From Persicaria tinctoria (taxonomy: Eukaryota > Streptophyta > Magnoliopsida > Caryophyllales > Polygonaceae): a stretch of DNA of 64,000 nucleotides. The DNA is taken from contig JBANSL010000005.1 of NCBI GenBank assembly GCA_037127255.1, positions 75,521,160 through 75,585,159 of the forward strand. The letters run 5' to 3'. The notes beneath the pieces are model-generated. The model saw nothing but the letters and a program-made list of their open reading frames with translations, was not told the origin of the DNA and searched no databases. Position 1 is the first letter of the stretch. Each line of letters starts with the position of its first letter. This document shows, one piece after another, positions 44,876-56,076 of this stretch. Made by a program: the position numbers and the translations under genes.

Positions 44876-45010
44876 CTTCTATCTTACTTTTTATTCTTTT
44901 TATTCTATAACTAATGATATAAGGTATAAGGATAAAATTGTTTCAAGTAAAACAAATTATCTTACTTTTTTTTATTTTTTTCTATAACTAACGATATAAG
45001 ATAGAAGAAT
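44876..45010 (+). repeat. Imperfect tandem repeat with TTCTATAACTAA(T/C)GATATAAG
   Basis: Two units (about 44880-44935 and 44955-45010) share a TCTTACTTTT...CTATAACTAAYGATATAAG core. Confidence 0.65.
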
Positions 45011-45031
45011 AGGTTAAGTTTTACGTCAAAC

Positions 45032-45325
45032 AATTTTATCGCCTAGGAAAAAAAACTGATTATTTTAATATAAAATTATCAACAACAAAGTATTATAAGA
45101 TCTTATGAAACAAATACTATACTTAGCTATTTGATAAGAGAAATAAACACTTGATAAGTAGAATTGAATTCCACAATTTTATCTCCTCAGGACAAAAAAA
45201 ACTGATTATTTTAATATAAAATTATCAACAACAAAGTATAATAAGATCTTATGAAACAAATTCTATACTTAGCTACCTGATAAGAGAAATAAGCACTTGA
45301 TAAGTAGAATTGAATTCCGAAATTT
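45032..45325 (+). repeat. Tandem duplication upstream of the sugar transporter, about 147-bp unit
   Basis: AAACTGATTATTTTAATATA through AAGTAGAATTGAATTCC occurs twice in succession (45048 and 45191 starts). It lies 230-520 bp upstream of the transporter ATG and may be part of its promoter. Confidence 0.85.
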
Positions 45326-45431
45326 AATTAAAAATTATGTTCTGCAAGTAGATTTTCAAAAATTGAATTACGAAATTTAAATTAAAAATTGGATAACTCT
45401 CTCTAACACTATCTAAATCAAAGAACCTGTC

Positions 45432-45438
45432 TATAAAA
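45432..45438 (+). promoter_or_regulatory. TATA box of the sugar transporter
   Basis: TATAAAA in CTATAAAAACA stands about 115 bp before the ATG at 45553. It is followed by a C-rich leader (CCTCACAATCTCCC) typical of plant 5' UTRs. Confidence 0.6.
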
Positions 45439-45552
45439 ACAATAGCTCAACCTCACAATCTCCCATCGAATTCATCAAATCCCATATTCACATCCCATCC
45501 ATACTCAACTCCTTCCATTACTTTTATATTACTTTCGATCCTCAATCCTACA

Positions 45553-47397
45553 ATGGCAATTGGTAGCATGGCTAATCCAGCCGGTGGTCAGTACCACCCG
45601 GGAAAGCTTACTGGCCACGCAATCTTCAGTTGCATCGCCGGGCTACTGGCGGGCTGATATTTGGTTACGATCTCGGTATCACTGGTGGAGTCACGTCCAT
45701 GACTCCGTTTCTGAGGGATTACTTTCCGTCGATTTACAATAAGCAAGGGACGGCGGTGGAGCGAGACACCAGCCAGTACTGCAAGTACGACAGTCAAACC
45801 CTCACACTTTTCACCTCCTCGCTCTATCTTGCCGCGCTGCTCTCGTCGCTGGTGGCCGGCCCTATTACTAGGCGGTGGGGCCGTCGGACCTCCATGTTTA
45901 TCGGAGGAGCGATATTCTGCATCGGTGCCATCGTCAACGCAGCTGCGGTGAAGACATCGGGGCCTGGCCTCGCTATGCTTATCATCGGAAGGGTGTTGAT
46001 CGGCTTCGGTGTTGGTTTCGCTAATCAGGTATTTTTCCCTTTTTAATCGATTGATATATTTAAATTTTAAATCTTGTTTTTCAAGGTATATATTGAATTG
46101 GGTTTACTATTGCAGGTTTTTTTTCCAAAAAAAAAAATAGAAAGATATTTTAATATTCTGTAATTAAAATTATTCTACTCTAATTACGTAGACGTACGTT
46201 AGAGTATAATGTTTGTTTTCGAATAAAAAAAGAGTATAATGTTTGTTTATTTTATAAATATGAAAATTGCGATTCAAGGAAATTATTTTATAATATACAG
46301 TAATAAATTATTTTATATTGATATGAATATTGCAGTAGGTTATTTAATTAATAATTATGATCCTTTGTTTTCTGTGAACTTATATGAAGGTTTACTTTTA
46401 TTTAATTGTGTTTACTTATATTCATATGAATATTGCTGTAGGCTATTTAATTATGAGAACTTATATATGAGATAAGTATTTGTTACGATCAGGGTTGTGG
46501 ATCGATCATCTATGATATATTTAATTATTTTATTTAGATATATATAATATATATTAATTATTAATTCTAATTAAAATTATTTTGTTCTATCATAGGAATT
46601 GTCGAATAGAAAGTTCACCAAAAAAAATTCAAGGAAAAAAATTAAAAATAAATATTTTTATGCTTTTTTTAATAAATTTATAATATAATACATTTAAGAA
46701 ATATATGTATCTAATATTATGATTTAATGTATATTGTGCAGTCGGTGCCATTCTATGTGTCGGAGATGGCGCCACCGAAACACCGAGGGAAATTCAACAA
46801 CCTCTTCCAACTGTCCATCACCCTCGGCATCTTCATCGCCAACATCATCAACTTCGGCACCGCCAAGCTCCACGGCAGTGCAGGCTGGCGTATCAGCCTT
46901 GGTCTTGCTGCGGTCCCCGCCCTGCTAATGATGTTCTTCGCTTACCTGCTTCCGGACACTCCTAGCTCCCTCCTTGAACGTGGCCATGTCGATGAGGCCC
47001 GCCGCACCCTCATGCGTGTCCGCGGCATCACCGATGACGCCGAGATCGAGGCCGAGTTCTCCGACATGGTTGCCGCCAGCGAAGCCTCTAAGAGTGTGGA
47101 GTCGCCTTGGAGAAACCTTGGCATGAGGAAGTACCGCCCCCACCTCATAATGGCCATCTTCATCCCCTTTTTCCAACAAATGACCGGCATGAACATCGTT
47201 ATCTTCTACGCCCCCGAGCTTTTCAGCTCCATCGGCATCGGAAACAATGCTGCCTTGGCGTCGGCTCTCATTACCGGCGGCGTTAATATGGTGTCCACTT
47301 TTCTTGCCATCTATCTCGTTGATAAGAAGGGTAGGAGGTTCTTGTTCTTGTGGGGAGGTCTTCTAATGCTCATCTTACAGGTATGCTTTTTGTTTTT

Positions 47398-47468
<71 letters not shown>

Positions 47469-47971
47469 GTATAATCCACTTTTAATGTAACTACCCTACT
47501 TTGTGTTATATATAGGGAGTGGTTGCGGCCCTAATAGGGAGCGAGTTCGGGACGACGGGACAAGCGAAGGACATTTCGAGTGGCTTTGCCATATTTGTGG
47601 TGTTTGTCATATGCTGCTTTGTGTCGTGTTTCGCATGGTCATGGGGCCCTCTAGGTTGGCTCGTGCCAAGTGAGATTTTCCCGTTGGAGATTCGATCAGC
47701 GGCTCAGTCTGTGGTGGTGGCAGTCAACATGCTCATGACGTTTGTGCTTGGGCAGATATTCCTGTTTTTGTTGTGTCATCTCAAGTTCGGACTCTTCATC
47801 TTCTTTGCGTGCTTCATCGCGGCCATGACGATCTTCATCTATAAGTTGTTGCCAGAGACTAAGGGGATTCCGATCGAGGATGTGCAGAAGGTGTTTGAGG
47901 ATCACCCTATCTGGAGCAAGTACGTTGAAATGCGGGATCGTGCTTTGGAGCTCGTCCAGAAGGCCACTTGA
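45553..47971 (+). CDS. Sugar transport protein, STP family (hexose/H+ symporter), one frameshift
   Basis: Exon 1 (45553-46028), exon 2 (46742-47380) and exon 3 (47516-47971) have GT/AG borders. The product is a 12-helix major-facilitator monosaccharide/proton symporter of the plasma membrane. Motifs in order: [26 protein letters not shown] (loop 2-3), [95 protein letters not shown]. Restored length would be about 523 residues, normal for STPs. The ATG frame ([12 protein letters not shown]...) hits TGA at 45655; the downstream frame is offset by one base, so a single base is missing near 45638-45643 in a G-run. Either a young pseudogene or a sequence error. Confidence 0.9.
46029..46741 (+). 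other. Intron 1 of the sugar transporter
   Basis: An AT-rich 713-bp intron with GT and AG ends contains two similar TATGAATATTGC(A/T)GTAGG stretches (46321 and 46426). No inserted element was recognised. Confidence 0.75.
47401..47464. repeat. (TA)n microsatellite in intron 2 of the transporter
   Basis: About 64 bp of uninterrupted alternating TA occur within the 135-bp second intron. It is length-variable by nature and could serve as a marker. Confidence 0.9.
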
Positions 47972-50750
47972 TAACTTATTGAACGAGTTTTTTTTAATTA
48001 GCTAGGATAACTTGCAATTCCTTTTATTTTTTGTTAGTTAAAACTTTCTATTGCTGCTTTAGTGGGTCGCTGGTTATGATCGATCTACAAAAGAACACAA
48101 GATTTGACTCACAACGGGTCAAAATCTGTGGACTAACCTCTGAAACATTTTACCGTACTAGGTAGTGGTGCACGCGAGGTGTTTTGGGATATATAACGTC
48201 ATTGGTCATTTGAACCTAGCTCAATTTCCTTCCGAGCATATCATGCTTTCAAGTTTCCTTCATTACAAAATGAGTACAGGGAGAACACCAATAAAAATCC
48301 AGCAAAGATTGAAATCCTTTGGTCAATGCAACAAGTCTGCTTTATAATTGACATTCATCAAGTAAATGATTTGCTTAGATTTCCAATTCAAGTGCATGTG
48401 CCAAAGTGAAAGAGACATGTTACAGAAGGAAAATATTAGAAAGCATATCATACTTGGTTGGTACAATGTTCTCCTGCAAATAACATACTTGGTTGGTACA
48501 ATGTTCCAGGATACCAAAACCTGTATATTAGTACAATGTTCCAGGATACCAAAACCTGTATATTAGTCAAAAGTACAATATGCATATTATATAAGAGCGA
48601 TCACCCGCAAAGTCGAAAAAAGAGGGTATAAAACAGCGATCAAGACCATCAAGAGGACAACATTGAATAAGTCCACCCAGAATATCATGTGAATTGCATT
48701 GGCAATAACAAGAATCTATAACAATAAGCACATAAGTCATAGATAAGGAAGACAAAAAAAAAAAACTAAAATTGCAAGAAGAGAATATCAATTTGGCAAC
48801 AACGTAAATTACAAATGGAAAATATTAGAAAGCATACCATGGCTGACTAAAAGCCAAGCTGTCAAATGCAATATCGAGAACTACTTCCTGTTCAGAAATA
48901 AAAGAGAGGTGATGTAATGATTATCCGAATCTTATTATTATAGGTGGTTCAAAAACAGTTGAAGGAAAACGTACTGTTGGTGATTATATCAGGTGAATTG
49001 TGTGCCTTCGATTTGTATTTAATTTTGCAGTTAGATGGCCACTCTAGCTATCTCCTAAGGTGAAACATTTTCTGTCTCTACTGCATCAATTTAACATATG
49101 TTTCAACTTTCTAAACATCTCCAGGTACAATATGGATTTGACACTTTATAATGGGAGAAGTGCACTACTCATACCCGTCTGTAATAACTATTATATCAAA
49201 GGTGATCTATTTATCTAGTTTCATCATAGACTGATAAACAGGCAAAATTAGGAAATCAGCCAAATGGTAACCCTGGTTTATCTAGTTACACCATACATTA
49301 TCTTCCATGCTTGACTTTGGGTTTTAGTTTGGCTCGGAATCTTGATGCTAGGCAAATGGTTTCATCTAGTTTCAGTCTTCATCAACTCTAAAATGACTTA
49401 TGCTCTGTCGATACTCACATTCTTCAGTGCAGCAACCGTGTAAAAATATATAGTTCATATCTACTCCAGCATCTTAAATGTCTTTTGTAAGTTATAGTTC
49501 TCTCAGCCTACCAAAAAAAAATAAAAATTGTGTCAATCAAAATACTTACAGTGTCTTCTTAAAATTCATCTGCAACAATTGAACTAATTTTTTCCAGCCA
49601 AGGAGGTGGTGCAGTGAGTCTTTGAGGCTAGGGAAGCAGTCCAGTTCCTCTTATTTTGTGCCACCTGTTTCCACAAAAGAAGGAAGAAAAGAGACTAACC
49701 ATGTAAATGAAATTGTTTGCAAATAATATCGTTTAGCAATTGATATGGATCTATGTGTATTGTACAAGTCTTATTCTGTGGAAAGATAGCCTACTAATTC
49801 ATAGAAAATAACCATACTAAGAAGTGCTGTAATGACAAAGCTTAACCATAAACCTTTATATGAGTATAACCCAGCAAAAGTAGGGAGACAAAACATGAGC
49901 ATAAACCATAGAAAATAAGCATACTAATTATCAGATGGTTTAAACCATATAAAAATAATAAAATATCATACCAATTAGCAGTAGGGAAAGAGCTCGTGGG
50001 GATCAGAACCCTAAGAAACCTCCACATCAATAGAGTTTAGTTCCTTCAATGGAATGGACAAATTCGATGTTATCAACAGATTGAAAACTGTTAAAAGTGA
50101 ACAATCACATAGAATAGAGGTCCAAATTTTGTGGTAATATTTTTACAAATGGGAGTCATCAGTAGATGATGCAAAACAAAGGCAATCCCTGGCACACTTA
50201 CTATAGCAATTTAATAATATGATAAGAAAGAAACTATAGCAATTTAATAATATAATAAGAAAGAAACAAGTGGTTCCACTGGGGAAGTGGGTATTCTAGA
50301 GGCCTAACATACTATCTAATATGCTTAATTAGTCATTAGCATCAATTAAACCAAGAATTATACAAATATCACAGTAGGAATTGCACTCAGATTGTAATAA
50401 ATGGGTTTGGAAAACAATCTGCAAAGTTGGCCAAGTTGGTGTTCTGACCTAATCCATATATGCTGAAACAGATATTTTCTTTACATCAATTAACAACTGA
50501 ATCCCAAAATTGACAATTAGCTTGCAATTAAGTATGAAAGCGGCACCTCAATTTGTATAAATAAAATAAAATAAAACTATTCAGAAACAAAGCAATGAAA
50601 ATTAAAGCACATATGGATTAGGGATGTATAGATCCTAGCTGTATGCAGTGTAACTGCCTTGTAAGCACGACATCCAAACAGACACCAATGTATTCAACTA
50701 TAATCTTTTTATTGTTCATTTATATCTATTGTCTCACTGACATGAGTTTT
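47972..50750. other. Intergenic, no gene recognised
   Basis: No frame with recognisable homology is seen. A short nested repeat at 48453-48566 contains two adjacent 35-bp copies of GTACAATGTTCCAGGATACC... and two CATACTTGGTTGGTACAATG copies. Confidence 0.5.
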
Positions 50751-50756
50751 TAACAG

Positions 50757-50993
50757 GTTGGGGCACAATGTTCAATAGTCGAAATGGTAACTGAGAATCT
50801 GCAGCCATCAGCAGCAGTTCCAGACATCGGCTTCAAAGCTAATAAGTGGCAAGTATTTACTGAGAAACCGGGGCTTTGGGCACAGCCTGATTTGGCCAAT
50901 CTAGTGGATATCATAAATTCAACAAGAGATAAAACTGATACACATTCTCTTCTAAAAAGATGGATATCAAATTTCATATTAAAGCACAGATGA
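50757..50993 (+). pseudogene. Exon-like segment of unrecognised protein
   Basis: After a TTTTTAACAG acceptor, a 78-codon frame runs to TGA at 50991: VGAQCSIVEMVTENLQPSAA, VPDIGFKANKWQVFTEKPGL, WAQPDLANLVDIINSTRDK. The composition is clearly protein-like. I do not recognise the family, and no neighbouring exon is evident. It could be the last exon of an unseen gene or a captured exon. Confidence 0.4.
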
Positions 50994-51069
50994 GACAACA
51001 ATCGAATAGCACTTGAAGACATCAACCAGAAATCTCAAATTAAAGCATATAGCAACCAGAAATCTCAAA

Positions 51070-51400
51070 TCATACAGCAATTGAAAGAATTAGGGAGACA
51101 ACAAGAAGAGCGAAGGCGATAGAGGAAGACAGAGTTAGGGCAATTACCTCGGTGAGACAAACAGAGGCGAAGATGGCGACGTTTTTGGCGGGTGAACAGC
51201 GAAGACGGCGAGACGACGGGAGACGGTGAGAGTTAGGGCAAGCTCCCTCCTCTGAGCAACTGAGCTTTGGCGGCAGGCGAGGACAGAGGTGGTCGGAGAA
51301 GATGGGGATTGGTTTGGATGGAGGCAGAAGCAATGGCACCAAAGGTAGCAAACTAAGACTCCGAAGAGAGGCGATCTCCGGAGAAGGGCCTGCAAAAATG
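51070..51400 (-). other. GC-richer island, possible first exon on the minus strand
   Basis: The minus strand reads as a C/T-rich 5' leader with a donor-like GAG|GTAATTG at about 51148. No convincing start codon or domain is seen. Confidence 0.3.
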
Positions 51401-51924
51401 AGAGAGGGAGAGAGAATTGTGAGAATTAGATGAAAATACTGAAAGGGGCACCAAAATAAAAAAATAAATATTTTTAAATTGAAACTTTCTTGGATAATTA
51501 AGCCAATTCACAGGTAGTGAGTCCTGAGCCACATTCTATCAGGTGAACTCTCAAAGAATCAACGGCTAATGTAACTTCTTGGATAAGGAACAGTAGATTC
51601 CTTCCCTCACATTTATAGTAGGAGGAGGGATTGTGAAAATTTGCAGTTACCTATCCACCAAACGCCAATAGCTAGATTCAGTGAGTATTTGGTTTGAATT
51701 TGAACAAATTTAGGATTCTTTATTGATTTGACATTAGTTTGCAATTGGAAGAAATTACTTAACATTTGATTTAGTTGATTTTCACTAATTATGTCAATTC
51801 AATTTATCAGCTATTCGGCAAGTTTAGAGCCACTGTTTATTGATAATAAGAAATAAATTATTCATATACATGTGGTTAATTAGATGTGGAAAAATCAAGA
51901 ATTGCATTTACATACTCTTTCAAC

Positions 51925-52110
51925 CTAGCGAATAATTACGATCAATTTAGCGAATAATTACTATTAACTTAGCGAATAGTTGCAAAATTAACCAACCATT
52001 TTGCTATTATCTAAATAATAACTTCTCTTTACAGACGAATAATAATGGTCATTAGCGAATAATTACTATTAACCTAGCGAACAGACGAATAATAACGGTC
52101 ATTTAGCGAA
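51925..52110 (-). repeat. AGCGAATAATTAC repeat tract
   Basis: About seven copies of (T)AGCGAATAATTA occur here; the reverse complement contains ATTATTCG, the unit of the repeats at 7310-7640 and 9590-10150. The tract directly precedes a Helitron-like 5' end at 52141. Confidence 0.7.
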
Positions 52111-52140
52111 TAATTAATATATCAAATATCTAATATCTAA

Positions 52141-52195
52141 TCCTAAACAATACTAAAGCAGAACCTATTTAGGACACGTGGCAACTCCTGGTGAA
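52141..52195 (+). other. Candidate Helitron 5' terminus
   Basis: TCCTAAACAATACTAAAGCA, with A before it, is followed by GGACACGTGGCAACTCC. This is a typical plant Helitron head. No matching 3' hairpin-CTRRT was found downstream. Confidence 0.55.
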
Positions 52196-52690
52196 AAATT
52201 TTCCCGCTCAAATGTGTAGCCAATAACACAATCTTCTTCTTTCCTTTTTTTTTCTTGGCAAGAATATCAATATTGTAATTTTTCCCATAAATATGTGGCA
52301 TACACTTATTTTTTTTTTCCAACCATTAACATCCTAATTAGCTCGGTAACACATTTTTTAACCATTCGTTTTTCAATAATAAAATGTAACATATATATAG
52401 TTATGTGTATCTTATTTTATACAATCATATACTCCGTATAATATTAAACAGAAATACTTCTGGTGTAAAATTTTCCTGCTCAAATATTTAGCAATTATAT
52501 AATATTTTATATTAATGTCAAATGTATATTATTAGATAATGTTAGTTTTTTTTTAACAAATAGTCTGCTTCTTTTTTGGCAAGAGTATCAATATTATAAT
52601 TTTTGTTCCTAAAATATGTAGCATTAGATTGATTTTTTCCCAATAACATTCCTAACCTAGCTAACTCATTTTTTAATCTTTTTTCCTCAA
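52190..52690 (+). repeat. Imperfect tandem duplication within the Helitron-like region
   Basis: Two blocks (about 52190-52400 and 52458-52690) share CTGGTG(A/T)AAAATTTTCC, TTGGCAAGA(A/G)TATCAATATT and CCTAA(T/C)(T/C)TAGCT segments in the same order. Confidence 0.6.
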
Positions 52691-53888
52691 TAATCTAATA
52701 TATTATATTCCGATCATTTGCTTTGAATTAGAACAAATTGTATAATACTTATACTCATAGTCATATACATCTTATCTCATATACAATAGTAACAATATCA
52801 ACTTCTGTCACATGTCGCTACCTAGCCATGTTAATATCGGATCATTCGAATTGGATTTAGATCGGATCATTTCGAGTTCTGGGTAAAATGGGTCTTGCAT
52901 ATATCCGGGTTAACTCGAACCCGGGTTCCAATTTGTTTTGGGTCAAATTAGGTCCATTTTGAGTTTGTCAATTTTTTTTCAACTATATTAAAATAATTTA
53001 ACTATAGGAGTGATTTTAATATATTCTAATTTTTTTCAATTAATTAGTACTTCGTATTTTCTTAAGTTTTGTATGTAGGTAAGTCACATTTTAATCTATA
53101 TATTTTTTCTCCACTTAAAAGTACAATTATGAATTAATATGTTTGATTACATACTGTTATGCTTTTTTACTCTATTTGAACGGTCTTTTAATTTTTACTC
53201 TATTTGTATCAGAACACTTAACATTCTAAATATATTTAATGTCTAAACATTTTTTTTTTCCATTTTCCTATATATTAGTTTTTATTTCCAACAATGTCTT
53301 ATTAATTCTCCAACTTCTAATATCTTTCTACGTTGTTCATTGGCAAGGTTGATTTTTACCTTATTAATTTGTTGTATTGAAAAAAAAATGCTAAAAAGAC
53401 AAGTATGATTAGAAGAACAAGTATTGTGAATTTGTGATATCAGAAAGAAGTATCGTTTTTATGTAATTTTTAAATTAAACATGATTAAAAAATTATGATT
53501 AAGTCAAAGATATTAAATTTCAAAGATGATTGGATTAAAATATTTTTAATTGAAAATTATAACATACCTCTTCATAAAAAAAAATTAGGTGTTTCATTAT
53601 CAAAGTACAAAAGGGCAATGACCTCTTGATTCACATTTGTTTGACTTTAAATATTTTGAAATAAGTTTTTATGATAAATAAAATTCTACTTATTAGGTTC
53701 ATATTTTTGTTCAAATTTAAAATGGTGTATTAAAGACAAATATATTTAAGTTATAAATGAAGATCTTTTATAAGAATTTGAGACAAAATTAACACATTTT
53801 ATATTCAAACTAATTTTAGAGATTCTTTCATACATGGAAGATATTTATCTTTAATAGAACATTATTTTTTATATAAAAAAATAACATA
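52691..53888. other. AT-rich sequence with a GGGTC-type tract
   Basis: 52840-52975 has TCGGATCATTTCGAGTT...GGGTTAACTCGAACCCGGGTT sequence similar to 59580-59725. The remainder is AT-rich with no gene seen. Confidence 0.45.
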
Positions 53889-53940
53889 TCCTAAACAATA
53901 CTAAAGTATGAGCTGCTTAGGAAACGTATGAAAAATTTCC
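53889..53940 (+). other. Second candidate Helitron 5' terminus
   Basis: TCCTAAACAATACTAAAGTA is followed by GCTTAGGAAACGTATG, closely matching the head at 52141, with A before it. The 3' end was not found. Confidence 0.5.
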
Positions 53941-54374
53941 CGCCTTTTTTTTTCCCTTCTATTATTGTGCCACATATGGAAAATTTACCACCTATTTTTT
54001 TATTTCTTTTGATAATAAATTATTATATTTTGAGTATAGAATGTGGATGACCGTTCATATATACACCAAAAATCTTATAAACTTATTTTAATTTTGATTA
54101 AAAAGAAGTCTATAAGATATTTGTAAAATTTATAACCATTTTTAGGAATAAAATAGGAGAATGTGTTCATATATACACTAAGTTTTTTAAATAATATTTT
54201 TTAAATTTTTTGGTAAAATATATTTTTTAAATTTATTTGAGATTCTAATTTAAATAAAGCGTAAAATATTATAATATCATATATATTTTACATAATCCTA
54301 ATAGAAATTGACAATAGGTGGTGATTTGTTAATAAAAAAACATTTAATGGGTGGTTTTCTCTAATTTCGTTCCT

Positions 54375-54474
54375 AACCGGTGGTTAAGTGTAAAAGTCTA
54401 TATTTAACCGGTGGTTAAGTGTAAAAGTCTATATTTAACGGATAGTTTTCTGAATTTCCCTAAAAAATATCTTT
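54375..54474 (+). repeat. Two 31-bp tandem units and a foldback-element-like tip
   Basis: AACCGGTGGTTAAGTGTAAA, followed by AGTCTATATTT, occurs at 54375 and 54406. It is followed by CTGAATTTCCCTAAAAAATA (54451-54470), almost the same right end and flank as the foldback element ending at 35702. A left end was not found. Confidence 0.6.
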
Positions 54475-54820
54475 CTCATTAACGCAGTGGGTACCTTGCT
54501 TGATTTTTCATAACATTAATTTTTAAAAATTTAAATAAGTGTGTATTAGAAGTTGTTAAGTGCAAGTTAAACTCTGAAACTTTAACTAATGAAATTTTAG
54601 GTTGATTCGGGGTGGTGGTTGGCATGAATATATATGTCATTTGTAGAATTGAGCCAGTTCTTTTTAGTGAGTTTTTTAATTTCAAATCAGTTCAAAATCA
54701 TTTAATATTGGATATGATTATTACTGGCTCAATGGAGGTTAGATATCATGAAAATTAAATTTATATAAGTTTTAAGTACAAATTCGGTCAATAGATTTTT
54801 TTTAAATATTTGATGCAGGA
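54475..54820. other. AT-rich, nothing recognised
   Basis: A short minus-strand frame (68 codons) has no recognisable domain. Confidence 0.35.
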
Positions 54821-54830
54821 CCATCAAGGA

Positions 54831-55020
54831 TACCTCCGGAACCTCCAGACACGTTAATCATACTTGGAGAAGGACCAATGACTCGAGCCCGAGCTAAGAA
54901 GCTTCAACGCGACTCCTGCATGTTTGTGAGTCACGCCTTGTTCTCGAGCACGGTTCAACTCCCGGAGCCTACATTGAAGACCTATATGTGCATAGGAATC
55001 GAAGATGTTGATCCTACTTA
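54831..55020 (+). pseudogene. Ty3/gypsy polyprotein C-terminal remnant
   Basis: The frame reads GPSRIPPEPPDTLIILGEGP followed by MTRARAKKLQRD and ends at TAG (55018-55020). GPMTRARAKK is a common C-terminal tail of plant Ty3/gypsy polyproteins, just before the 3' LTR. Upstream pol is missing. Confidence 0.6.
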
Positions 55021-55732
55021 GGCACATGTGTTACCGATTTTAAGTATTGGAATAGTTGGATTTTTAAGACGTCTCACGAGTCGCGGGATCCTCCCACGAG
55101 TCGCGGCCGTGAGCCCAGAATTTAGTTTTGATACTGATAAGTCTCACGACTCGCGGGATCCTCCCGAGCGGGTCGTGACAACCTATCTATTTTAGGTATT
55201 TTAGGAAACTTGTTTTAATTAATTAATTTATTTATTTAATTCCGAAATTCAGCCGGCCTCTAGGTTATATTAGGCCGTCTCTTCGATTGTAGAACTTGGT
55301 TGAAATTTATGAAAGTTCTCTTTTTGTGTGAAACACATAGAGCGTAAGTCAATCGATTCGAAGCGTGGCTCGTCGATTGCAAATTGGTTCTTGATCTAAC
55401 TTGGTTTGCTTTGAGTTCGTCAACCTCGCGAGAGCTTGATGATCCTGGTAATCACAAGTCCCCTCCTTGTGCCTCCAAGTTGTCCGCTTGGTTGTGTAAG
55501 GTTGCAGAGGCGGGCTTTATAGTCGTTGGTATTTGGTTCCTACCCTCTTAGGAGGCCTGGGGTCTTTGCCTCGTTCTATTTTAGTTCGAATCACCCAACT
55601 ATCGGTCTTTGTTCTTTCATTTTTTAGTCTTCATTGCTGCGTTTTATCCTTGTTCTTGAGTCTTTGCTTCGGTTCTTGTCTTTGAGTCTTGATTGTCGAA
55701 GATCGGGCCACCCTACGGCTAACCCCGTATCA
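55009..55732 (+). repeat. LTR of a second Ty3/gypsy element (left border uncertain)
   Basis: The right border is the ATCA at 55729-55732 next to a Met-type primer site. The left border is placed at a TGAT (55009) by symmetry and may be off by some tens of bases. Inside are two copies of CTCACGA(G/C)TCGCGGGATCC (about 55074 and 55143). Leader-like sequence near the end resembles that of other plant LTRs. Confidence 0.45.
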
Positions 55733-55735
55733 AAT

Positions 55736-55750
55736 TGGCATCAGAGCTTT
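55736..55750 (+). other. Primer-binding site (Met-tRNA type)
   Basis: TGGCATCAGAGCTTT begins 3 nt after the LTR end and matches the plant Met-tRNA primer pattern. Confidence 0.75.
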
Positions 55751-56076
55751 GGTTTCCGACATCAAAAGTTGTGTCTTTTGTTTCCCTAAACACACAAAAA
55801 AAAAAAACTACAAAAAAATAGAGTCTTTCTTGTTATTGGTTTTTACTTCTTGAATTTTTTTAAATTTGATTGCATTAACCTTTGTTTGTGATTGTTGTGG
55901 TTGCTTTAGCCCTAAACACACTAGCTGTGTCCCAGAGTAGCCAATTGGAGCCGATTAGAATCTTAATTTGTGCAGCCACCATAGTTGCTGGAAGTGGCAT
56001 TCATTCGGCATTCCCTTTGTTTGAAGTGGAACTCCGGTCGGCAGCTTTCAATCCAACCATTCCCTAACCCTAGTTT

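Noticed and set aside
46925..47196. Two 84-codon minus-strand frames
   Set aside because: They are antisense shadows of the sugar-transporter exon 2.
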